The position numbers and the translations under genes are program-made. Below, one piece after another: positions 30,964 through 37,159 of a DNA stretch of 37,159 bases (positions within the stretch are counted from its first letter, which is position 1; each line of letters opens with the position of its first letter). A model generated the notes under the pieces. The model made no database searches. It was not told where the DNA came from and saw only the letters and a list, made by a program, of their open reading frames with translations. This stretch comes from Streptomyces sp. AA1529 (lineage in GTDB: Bacteria; Actinomycetota; Actinomycetes; Streptomycetales; Streptomycetaceae). The DNA is taken from positions 1 through 37,159 of the forward strand of contig NZ_ALAP01000085.1 in assembly GCF_000280905.1 (NCBI RefSeq). The letters run 5' to 3'.

Positions 30964-31677
30964 TCAGGCGCCGCCGCGCGCCTCCGGGCTCCCGGGATCG
31001 CCGCCGGTCCCGTCGCCGGGCCCGGCGCCGCCCGGCGCCTCGTCCCCGGGCCGTTCCGCCGAGGGGCCCGCCGGAGCCGGGCCGGGCGCCGCGTCCGGTG
31101 CGGCGCCGGGATCGGCGTCGGTGTTGGTGTTGGTGTCGGTGTCGGTGTCGGCGTCGGCGTCGGCGTCGGCGTCCGGCTCGACCACGACCTCCTCGACGAC
31201 CCGGGCGTCGCGGTCGGCGGCGCGGGTGAGGTCGGCGGCCTCCTCGACGTCGATCCGGTCACCCCCGGCGGCCGGAGCGGACGCGTTCGCGTCCCGCGGC
31301 TCGCTCCAGCGGCGCTCGGACTCCTGGACCATGGAACGGTAGGCGGCCAGCAGTTCCCCGCCGGCCGCCGCGAGGTGGTCGAAGAGCTGCGGATTGCGCT
31401 CGACGACCGGCTCGAAGGTCGCCTTGGCCTGCTTGAACAGCTGCTGCGCCACACCCTGCGCGGCAGCCGATCCGACCGTGCCCACCAAGGGCTTGCCGAA
31501 CTCGGCGACCTTCTCGGTGACCGCGTCCGCCAGCCTGCGCAGTTCCTCGGCGGCGCTGGTGGGCGGCGGACCGTACCGGGCGCGGCGGCGCGCCTTCTCC
31601 GCGGTCAGGTCCTCCTCGCACGCGGTGGCCCAGGCGTCGGGATCCGGGGCGTCGGGGCGCTCGGCTTCATCGCTCAT
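30964..31677 (-). CDS. DUF5304-type acidic protein upstream of glkA
   Basis: 237 aa. ATG at 31677 with AGGAG 7 nt upstream. The first ~125 residues are helical, with amphipathic stretches (AAEELRRLADAVTEKVAEF, QGVAQQLFKQAKATFEPVVE). The rest is Asp/Ala/Thr/Pro/Gly low complexity, including an Asp-Ala/Asp-Thr/Asn-Thr dipeptide run from a hexanucleotide repeat. By position it corresponds to the S. coelicolor gene next to glkA (SCO2127), which has been linked to glucose uptake and kinase activity. No catalytic motif is visible. Confidence 0.75.
   Translation of the reverse strand: MSDEAERPDAPDPDAWATACEEDLTAEKARRRARYGPPPTSAAEELRRLADAVTEKVAEFGKPLVGTVGSAAAQGVAQQLFKQAKATFEPVVERNPQLFDHLAAAGGELLAAYRSMVQESERRWSEPRDANASAPAAGGDRIDVEEAADLTRAADRDARVVEEVVVEPDADADADADTDTDTNTNTDADPGAAPDAAPGPAPAGPSAERPGDEAPGGAGPGDGTGGDPGSPEARGGA
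31111..31170. repeat. Hexanucleotide microsatellite in the DUF5304-type gene
   Basis: Ten tandem units of GTCGGC/GTCGGT/GTTGGT, encoding alternating Asp or Asn with Ala or Thr on the minus strand. Units keep the reading frame, so copy-number change alters length but not frame. Confidence 0.85.
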
Positions 31678-31832
31678 GGCGGGCTCCTACGGGCGGCGGG
31701 TGGCGGACGGTGCGCGGCGGTGCGCGGCGGGTGCTGACACGGGTCCGCGCACCTTCCGACGTTACCCGAACGGCGGCGCCGGGTGCGGGCGTCCGGCCGC
31801 GGGGACGGACCGCGGGACGCGCCCGCCCGGTC

Positions 31833-31869
31833 CGTACCGACCAGCCCGTACCGACCGGCGCGTACCGAC
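31833..31869. repeat. Three CGTACCGAC repeats, 14-bp period
   Basis: CGTACCGAC occurs at 31833, 31847 and 31861 with 5-nt spacers of different sequence, just beyond the stop of the ArsA-like gene and 160-190 bp upstream of the DUF5304-type start. Identical cores with variable spacers suggest a protein-binding array more than slippage. Confidence 0.5.
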
Positions 31870-31877
31870 GTGTCCGC

Positions 31878-33320
31878 TCAGTCCGCACGTCCGGCGGGCC
31901 GGGAGCCGGAGCCGGCCTGCTCGGGCCACAGCTCCGGGTCGGGCGTGAAGCGGACCCCCAGCACCCCGCCCTTGAGGCCGGCACCGGAGACGCGGCAGCG
32001 GCGCAGCGCCGAGGGGAGCGGCAGCACCCGCCGGTAGGGGCCGACACCCACGGTCAACTCGTCCCCGCGGCGCACCAGTTCCAGCTCGTCCCGGTCGGCG
32101 CCCGGCAGCGGGAGCTGCCACACCAGCCGGCCGTCCCCGGCCAGCCGGTCCTCCAGCCAGCCGTAGGCGACATCGGTGCCGGGCCCGCTCTCGGCCCCGG
32201 CGGGCGGGTGCAGCCCGGGGCCGCCCTCCCGGCCGGGCGGCACGGCGGTGCGGGCTGCGGCGGCCAGCGCCCCCAGGTCCTGGGGACCGCGCGGATCCCG
32301 GCCCAGGTGCGGCAGCTCGCACAGCGGGACGCCCTCGGCCTCGCACTTCTCGCGCAGAGCCGCGAGCGCGGTCTGCTGCTGCCCGGCCAGGGCCGCCAGC
32401 CAGGAGTCCGCGGAGCCCGCGGGCAGCAGCCGGTTGGCGACGACGGACTCCAGCGCGAGCCCGTGCAGCCGCAGTCCGGCGCCGGCCGTGCGCAGGGCCT
32501 CGGCGGCGAACGGTCCGGGCTCGGTGACCAGCCGGACGACCGTCGCCGGGGACTCCACGACCCGCTGGACCGCGGCCAACTCCTGCGACCAGCGTGTGGC
32601 GGACTCGTACAGCCACTGCGCGGGCATCGGAGCACCGGCGAGCTGGGCCAGCAGGGGGCGCAGGGCGCGGGCCGCCTGCCGCTCGGCGGGGACGAGGCGG
32701 CGCAGATAGCGGCGCAGCTGTGCGGGCAGCGCGAGCAGGTTGATCCCCTGCGGGGAGGGGGGCATGTCCGCGACGACGATGTCCCAGTCGGCGTCCCGGC
32801 CGGAGCCCCGGCCGGCGTCCCGGTCGGCGCCGTCCCCGCGCCCCTCGCGGTCCGCCGTCCCGTCGGCGCTCCCCGCCTCCTCGCCGTGTGCCAGCAGCAG
32901 GGCGCGCAGCAGCGCGAACGTCTCCGCGCCGGGGAGTTCGGTCAGCTCGTCCTCGTCCAGCGGTACGGCGCCCAGCAGATCGAGCACGGTCTTGCCGCGC
33001 TCCTGGAGGGCGACGGCCCGGGTGCGGAACTCCGCGCCGGAGTCGATGCGCTGCAACCACAACCCCGGCACCGCGGCGACGGGTTCCGGCGCGCCCGCGG
33101 CGGACGCGTCCGGCGGGGGAACCGGTGCGTCGGGTGCCGCACCGAGCAGCGCGGCCAGGTGGCGCGCCGGCTCGGCGCTCAGCAGCAGGGTGCGGTGCCC
33201 CTGGGCGGCTGCCGCGCACGCGGTGGCCGCGGCGACCGTGCTGCGCCCCGCTCCGCCCGCGCCCGTGACCAGGACGGTCTGCGGGCCGGTGGGCGCGGGG
33301 CCGGGGGCCGCGCCGGTCAG
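31878..33320 (-). CDS. ArsA-like P-loop ATPase, probable CTG start
   Basis: 480 aa. The N-terminus QTVLVTGAGGAGRSTVAAATA is a deviant P-loop in which both Lys of the ArsA motif are replaced (Ala21, Arg26). DIVVADMPPSPQGINLLALP matches the signal-transduction segment of ArsA/Get3 proteins, and VVANRLLP follows. A C-terminal beta-rich piece (WQLPLPGADRDELELVRRGDELTVGVGPYRRVLPLP) is typical of actinobacterial ArsA-related proteins. No ATG, GTG or TTG precedes the P-loop in frame; CTG at 33320 overlaps the upstream TGA as CTGA with GAGG 7 nt before it. Nucleotide hydrolysis is uncertain. Confidence 0.75.
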   Translation of the reverse strand: MTGAAPGPAPTGPQTVLVTGAGGAGRSTVAAATACAAAAQGHRTLLLSAEPARHLAALLGAAPDAPVPPPDASAAGAPEPVAAVPGLWLQRIDSGAEFRTRAVALQERGKTVLDLLGAVPLDEDELTELPGAETFALLRALLLAHGEEAGSADGTADREGRGDGADRDAGRGSGRDADWDIVVADMPPSPQGINLLALPAQLRRYLRRLVPAERQAARALRPLLAQLAGAPMPAQWLYESATRWSQELAAVQRVVESPATVVRLVTEPGPFAAEALRTAGAGLRLHGLALESVVANRLLPAGSADSWLAALAGQQQTALAALREKCEAEGVPLCELPHLGRDPRGPQDLGALAAAARTAVPPGREGGPGLHPPAGAESGPGTDVAYGWLEDRLAGDGRLVWQLPLPGADRDELELVRRGDELTVGVGPYRRVLPLPSALRRCRVSGAGLKGGVLGVRFTPDPELWPEQAGSGSRPAGRAD

Positions 33321-33793
33321 TTGCCGGCCTCGGACGCCTCGGCGCCGCCCGCCTCGACGCGCTTCTTCAGTCCGTCGAGCGCGCGGTCGATGATGACCTT
33401 CTCCGCCTTGCGCTTGATCATGCCGAGCATGGGGATCTTGACGTCGACGGTGAGCTGGTAGGTGACCTCGGTGCGCGCGCCGCCGTCGACGGGGGTGAGC
33501 CGGTAGAGGCCGTCCAGGGAGCGCAGCATCTGGGACTTGACCAGGGACCAGCGCACCTCGTGCGGCTCGGCGCCGCCGAGCCACTCGTAGGCCAGGGTGT
33601 GCTCGTCCTTGATGGCTCCGGCGTCCAGCAGCAGGCGCACCTGTTCGGCGTGGCCGTGCTCGTCCCGGCCGAGGACCTCGGCCTCCTTCACCTCGCCGGC
33701 CCACTCCGGGTAGCGGGGGAAGTCGGAGATCACGCTCATCACGGCCCCGGGCGCCGCGTCGACCGTGATGCTCGAGCTGGTGTGTTCCGCCAT
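33317..33793 (-). CDS. SRPBCC-family (polyketide cyclase/START-like) protein
   Basis: 158 aa. ATG at 33793 is 8 nt after GGAGGG; the ATG at 33799 is too close to it. The helix-grip fold is indicated by SSSITVDAAPGAVMSVISDFPRYPEWAGEVKEAEVL and a C-terminal long helix GMIKRKAEKVIIDRALDGLKKRVEAG. The family binds hydrophobic ligands. It is translationally coupled to the ArsA-like ATPase through the overlapping stop/start, suggesting the two act together. Confidence 0.85.
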   Translation of the reverse strand: MAEHTSSSITVDAAPGAVMSVISDFPRYPEWAGEVKEAEVLGRDEHGHAEQVRLLLDAGAIKDEHTLAYEWLGGAEPHEVRWSLVKSQMLRSLDGLYRLTPVDGGARTEVTYQLTVDVKIPMLGMIKRKAEKVIIDRALDGLKKRVEAGGAEASEAGN

Positions 33794-33841
33794 CGCCATG
33801 GCCCTCCGATATACCGTGTCCGAATTGTCCACCGCGCGGCA

Positions 33842-33898
33842 CCCGCCGCACGTGGACGAGCGCGCACTGCCCGCCGATGCCCGCCGCACGTGGACGAG
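33842..33898. repeat. 19-bp direct repeat with CACGTG core
   Basis: CCCGCCGCACGTGGACGAG occurs at 33842-33860 and 33880-33898 (38-bp period), each with the palindrome CACGTG. It lies 50-105 bp upstream of the SRPBCC gene's start. Confidence 0.45.
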
Positions 33899-33982
33899 AC
33901 CGTGCGGGATGCCCGCCGGGATGCGGGGATGCGTCTGCCGTCGAAGGCTACCCCGCGCCCCTTCGGCGCGGCGCCGCGCGGG

Positions 33983-34744
33983 TCACCACTCCAGCACCCA
34001 GGGGGTCCCGGTGGCGTTGAAGTGGCCGACGTTGACGCACTCGGTGGCGCCGATCCGCATCCGCCGGACCAGCGGCTGATGGACGTGGCCGAAAAGGTGG
34101 TAGCGCGGCCGCACCTCGTGCAGCGCCTCCAGCAGGTGCGGACTGCCCCGCTCGAAGCGGCGCGCGACGGTGTCGTAGCACAGCTCGGGCACCTCGGGCG
34201 GGATGTGGCTGCACAGCACGTCGACCTCGCCCAGCGCGGCGACCTTCGCCGCGTAGGTCTCGTCGTCGATCTCGTAGGGCGTGCGCATCGGGGTGCGCAG
34301 ACCGCCGCCGACGAAGCCGAACCGCCACCCCCCGATGTCGGCCGTCTCGCCGTCGAGGACCCGGACGCCCTCGGGTGCGTACTCCGGCCACAGGGGCGGC
34401 ACGTCGACGTTGCCGTAGGTGGCGTACGTGGGCGTCGGGAAGGCGGCGAACAGTTCGGCGTACTGCTTGCGCACCGCCCGCTCCGTCGCGGCGTCGCGGT
34501 CGATCCCGGCCCACAGCTCCCGGGCGAAGGCGCGGGCCTCGGTGAAGCGCCGGGCCGTGCGCAGGGCGACGATGCGGTCCGCGTTCTCGACGCCGAACAG
34601 GTCGGGGAAGATGCCGCGCGAGTGGTCGGCGTAGTCCAGGAAGAGGACGAGGTCTCCCAGACAGATCAGCGCGTCCGCGCCCGCGCCCGCTTTCCCGAGG
34701 TCGGCACTGTTGCCGTGTACGTCGCTGACCACGTGGACTCGCAT
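33983..34744 (-). CDS. Calcineurin-like metallophosphoesterase
   Basis: A 253-aa two-metal phosphoesterase. All five blocks are present: VVSDVHGN, ICLGDLVLFLDYA, TYGNVDVP (GNVD for GNHD), VLCSHIPP and LFGHVHQPL. The short form with DLVLFLDY resembles cytoplasmic YfcE-like enzymes; substrate unknown. ATG at 34744 has TAGGGT 6 nt upstream (34756-34751), predicting a leaderless mRNA. It is divergent from the acyl-CoA synthetase gene. Confidence 0.88.
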   Translation of the reverse strand: MRVHVVSDVHGNSADLGKAGAGADALICLGDLVLFLDYADHSRGIFPDLFGVENADRIVALRTARRFTEARAFARELWAGIDRDAATERAVRKQYAELFAAFPTPTYATYGNVDVPPLWPEYAPEGVRVLDGETADIGGWRFGFVGGGLRTPMRTPYEIDDETYAAKVAALGEVDVLCSHIPPEVPELCYDTVARRFERGSPHLLEALHEVRPRYHLFGHVHQPLVRRMRIGATECVNVGHFNATGTPWVLEW

Positions 34745-35098
34745 GCGCCCACCCTAGGTCTCCCCGCGCGCACCGGGGAGAGGGAGCCGCCCGCGGGCGG
34801 CGGGCGCGGGCCGGTGCCCCCGTCCGCCGGGACGGCCGAAAAGTGCGGTACGCACCGCTGTTCCCGCTCTCTCCCCTTCACGGCTTCCGTGTCCGTGAAC
34901 ACCTCGACTAGGCTGCTATCAGCCATCTCCACCTGTGACGCACAAAACATCTGCGCGCCACCCTCTACCCCCACCCCCATACCGATGGGTAACGTCCGGG
35001 CCGTCATTCTTCCGGGATCGTCCGCCGACCCTGGACCGAGCCAACGGAGGCCGGCCCCCGCGGCCCCCCTTCTGGCGCGCCGACGAGGAGCAGCAGTC
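34745..35098. other. 354-bp divergent regulatory region
   Basis: Holds the leaderless -10 of the phosphoesterase (34756-34751), a GTGCG-GTA-CGCAC palindrome (34843-34855), and a promoter for the synthetase: TTCCGT (34885-34890), 18 nt, TAGGCT (34909-34914). That start would leave a leader of about 180 nt. An ATG at 34985 is in frame with the synthetase but lacks any ribosome site. No small gene is supported. Confidence 0.5.
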
Positions 35099-36922
35099 TT
35101 GCGCGAGTACAGCCTTCCGGCCCTCTATGAAGTCCCCGCAGAGGGAAACCTGACGGACCTCATCCGCCGGAACGCGGCTCAGCACCCGGATCTCCCCGTC
35201 ATCGGGCGCAAGCGGAACGGCCGCTGGGAGGACCTGACCGCCGCCGCGTTCCTCGCCGAGGTGCGGCAGGCGGCCAAGGGCCTGATAGCCGCGGGCGTGG
35301 AACCCGGCGACCGGGTGGGCCTGATGTCCCGCACCCGCTACGAGTGGACGCTGCTGGACTTCGCCATCTGGAGTGCGGGCGGCGTCACCGTCCCCGTCTA
35401 CGAGACCAGTTCGCCCGAGCAGATCTCCTGGATCCTGGGCGACTCCGGCGCCGTCGCCTGCCTGGTGGAGACCGAGGCGCACACCGCCGCCGTGGACTCC
35501 GTCCGCGACCGGCTGCCCGCGCTGCGGAACGTGTGGCAGATCGAGCCCGCGGACACCGGGGAGAGCGCCGGGGAGAGCACCGCCGTCGCCCGGCTCGCCG
35601 CGCTCGGCGCCGGGATCGGCGACGAACTGGTCGAGGAGCGCAGCTCCGCCGCCGACGCGGACTCCCCCGCCACCATCGTCTACACCTCCGGCACCACCGG
35701 CCGCCCCAAGGGCTGTGTGCTCACCCACCGCAGCTTCTTCGCGGAGTGCGGGAACGTCGTCGAGCGGCTGCGCCCGATGTTCCGGCCCGGCGAGGGATCG
35801 GTGCTGCTGTTCCTGCCGGTCGCCCACGTCTTCGGACGGCTGGTGCAGGTGGCGGCCGTGATGGCGCCGATCAAGCTGGGACACGTCTCGGACCTGCGGA
35901 ACCTCACCGACGAGCTGGGCTCCTTCCGCCCGACGATGGTGCTGGGCGTCCCCCGCGTCTTCGAGAAGGTCTTCAACTCGGCGCGGGCCCAGGCCGTCGC
36001 CGGCGGCAAGGGAAGGATCTTCGACCGGGCCGCCGAAGTGGCCGGTGCCTACAGCCGCGCCCTGGACGAGGAGGCGGGCCCCTCCCTCGGACTGCGGATC
36101 CAGCACAAGATCTTCGACAAGCTGGTCTACAGCAAGCTGCGCGCCGTCCTCGGCGGCCGGGCCACCCACGCCATCTCCGGCGGCGCGCCGCTGGGCGCGC
36201 GGCTGGGCCACTTCTTCCGCGGCGTCGGCTTCACCGTGCTGGAGGGCTACGGGCTGACCGAGTCCTGCGCCGCCACCGCCTTCAACCCCTACGACCGCCC
36301 CAAGATCGGCACCGTGGGGCAGCCGCTGCCGGGCTCCGTGGTGCGGATCGCCGACGACGGCGAGGTGCTGCTGCACGGCGAGCACCTGTTCACCGGCTAC
36401 TGGAACAACCAGCAGGCGAGCGACGAGGCACTGACCGACGGCTGGTTCCGCACCGGCGACCTGGGTGCCCTGGACGCCGACGGCTATCTGACCATCACCG
36501 GGCGCAAGAAGGAGATCCTGGTCACCGCGGGCGGCAAGAACGTCGCCCCCGCCGTGATCGAGGACCGCATCCGGGCGCACGCGCTGGTCGCCGAGTGCAT
36601 GGTGGTCGGCGACGGCCGGCCCTTCGTCGGCGCGCTGCTGACCGTGGACGAGGAGTTCCTGCCGCGCTGGGCCGCCGAGCACGGCAAGGACCAGCTCGCC
36701 CACGAGGAGCTGCTGGCCGACCCCGAGCTGCTCGCCGAGCTCCAGACCGCCGTGGACGAGGGCAACAAGGCCGTCTCCAAGGCCGAGTCGGTCCGCAAGT
36801 TCCGGGTGCTGCGTGAGCAGTTCACCGAGGACTCCGGCCATGTCACCCCCTCCCTGAAGCTCAAGCGGGGCGTGGTCGCCAAGGACTTCGCCGACGAGAT
36901 CGAGGCCCTCTACACGGCGTGA
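35099..36922 (+). CDS. fadD: Long-chain fatty acid-CoA ligase (AMP-forming)
   Basis: 607 aa; activates fatty acids to acyl-CoA through acyl-AMP. Adenylation motifs: IVYTSGTTGRPKGCVLTHRS (about 194-213), AISGGAPLGARLGHFF, VLEGYGLTESCA, GWFRTGDLGALD and TITGRKKEILVTAGGKNVAP with the hinge Asp and the catalytic-loop Lys. TTG at 35099 is chosen because GAGGAG lies 8 nt upstream and REYSLPALYEVP is the family start; the in-frame ATG at 34985 would add 38 unlike residues. Its stop overlaps the next, convergent gene by 13 bp. Confidence 0.94.
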   Translation: MREYSLPALYEVPAEGNLTDLIRRNAAQHPDLPVIGRKRNGRWEDLTAAAFLAEVRQAAKGLIAAGVEPGDRVGLMSRTRYEWTLLDFAIWSAGGVTVPVYETSSPEQISWILGDSGAVACLVETEAHTAAVDSVRDRLPALRNVWQIEPADTGESAGESTAVARLAALGAGIGDELVEERSSAADADSPATIVYTSGTTGRPKGCVLTHRSFFAECGNVVERLRPMFRPGEGSVLLFLPVAHVFGRLVQVAAVMAPIKLGHVSDLRNLTDELGSFRPTMVLGVPRVFEKVFNSARAQAVAGGKGRIFDRAAEVAGAYSRALDEEAGPSLGLRIQHKIFDKLVYSKLRAVLGGRATHAISGGAPLGARLGHFFRGVGFTVLEGYGLTESCAATAFNPYDRPKIGTVGQPLPGSVVRIADDGEVLLHGEHLFTGYWNNQQASDEALTDGWFRTGDLGALDADGYLTITGRKKEILVTAGGKNVAPAVIEDRIRAHALVAECMVVGDGRPFVGALLTVDEEFLPRWAAEHGKDQLAHEELLADPELLAELQTAVDEGNKAVSKAESVRKFRVLREQFTEDSGHVTPSLKLKRGVVAKDFADEIEALYTA

Positions 36923-37159
36923 CGCGCCGCGTCCCGCTGCCGGGCCGCGAGCCGTCCCGCCAGTTCGGTGACCGACTGCCGTGCGGCGGTCGCCGAGGCG
37001 GCGGCCCGCGGCCGGAGCGGGGCCATCGCGGGCACGTCCCAGGCGCGGGTCAGCTCGCGGGTCACGAAATGCAGCCGTTCCGCGGGCACTCCGCGGTCGG
37101 TGAAGTACCCCCGCAGATACGGCACCTGGAAGTCCAGACCCTCCCGCGGAGCACCCGGG
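36910..37159 (-). CDS. FMN-dependent NADH-azoreductase-like protein (3' part)
   Basis: The last ~82 residues of a minus-strand gene whose start lies beyond the right edge. GLDFQVPYLRGYFTDRGVPAERLHFV resembles the C-terminal DxQxPYLRxxLxFxGI segment of AzoR/flavodoxin-like quinone reductases. The rest is an Ala/Arg-rich helix. The stop (TAG, 36912-36910) lies inside the fadD gene. The call rests on this one motif, as the FMN-binding part is not in the window. Confidence 0.55.
   Translation of the reverse strand, partial: PGAPREGLDFQVPYLRGYFTDRGVPAERLHFVTRELTRAWDVPAMAPLRPRAAASATAARQSVTELAGRLAARQRDAARHAV

Noticed and set aside
33321..33851. N-terminal extension of the ArsA-like frame through the SRPBCC gene
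   Set aside because: It would overlap the entire well-supported SRPBCC gene and encode an Arg/Gly-rich shadow peptide.
34843..34855. GTGCG-GTA-CGCAC palindrome as a definite operator
   Set aside because: Short arms in GC-rich DNA and no linked regulator; mentioned only inside the spacer description.
34985..35098. Upstream in-frame ATG for fadD
   Set aside because: No Shine-Dalgarno, and the added 38 residues do not look like the family N-terminus; TTG at 35099 is better supported.
1..37159. CRISPR array, IS element, prophage or tRNA genes
   Set aside because: No regularly spaced palindromic repeats, transposase or integrase motifs, terminal inverted repeats or tRNA cloverleaf were seen.

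Overview
The window looks like a core chromosomal segment of a Streptomyces species or a very close relative. The DNA is extremely GC-rich and codons almost always end in G or C. GTG and TTG starts are common, and several start codons sit 6-8 nt behind a TANNNT box, as in leaderless actinobacterial mRNAs. From metF rightwards the gene content and order recall the S. coelicolor region that carries metF, thiE, bacterioferritin, DAHP synthase, trpE, pfkA, macRS and glkA. I see no tRNA, rRNA, IS element, integrase, CRISPR array or plasmid function.

Left part (1-8.8 kb): the 5' end of a divergent minus-strand gene; a TetR-controlled operon for a YhgE/Pip-type ABC exporter whose ATPase has a degenerate nucleotide site; an orphan CrtI-like FAD oxidoreductase with a MacR-box-like operator; a small membrane protein with a long Tyr/Gly/Gln-rich tail; then metF and thiE. 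Thiamine/kinase part (8.9-17.3 kb): an Rv2175c-type DNA-binding protein and a ferredoxin-reductase-like flavoprotein on the minus strand, a TPP riboswitch driving thiO-thiS-thiG, a PknL-like PASTA Ser/Thr kinase, a secreted lytic-transglycosylase-like protein and endonuclease IV.

Middle part (17.4-24.1 kb): a cytoplasmic sulfite-oxidase-fold molybdoenzyme; bacterioferritin and its [2Fe-2S] partner Bfd, the latter behind an iron box; class II DAHP synthase divergent from a Trp attenuator and a fused TrpE-TrpG anthranilate synthase; and a 6-phosphofructokinase whose donor-site residues are ambiguous between ATP and PPi. The DAHP synthase / anthranilate synthase pair places the first shikimate step and the first Trp-specific step under divergent promoters.

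Right part (24.4-37.2 kb): the MacR/MacS-like two-component system, a PlsC acyltransferase, an alpha/beta hydrolase with a coupled membrane protein, an EEP-fold phosphodiesterase, the ROK glucokinase glkA with an upstream DUF5304-type gene, an ArsA-like ATPase apparently started at CTG and coupled to an SRPBCC protein, a metallophosphoesterase, a long-chain acyl-CoA synthetase and the 3' part of an azoreductase-like gene. Most genes are housekeeping. The less ordinary content is regulatory: the MacR-like box, the attenuator geometry, the CRP-type site at pfkA, the bfd iron box and several short repeat arrays in spacers. Two nucleotide-binding proteins with altered P-loops also stand out.
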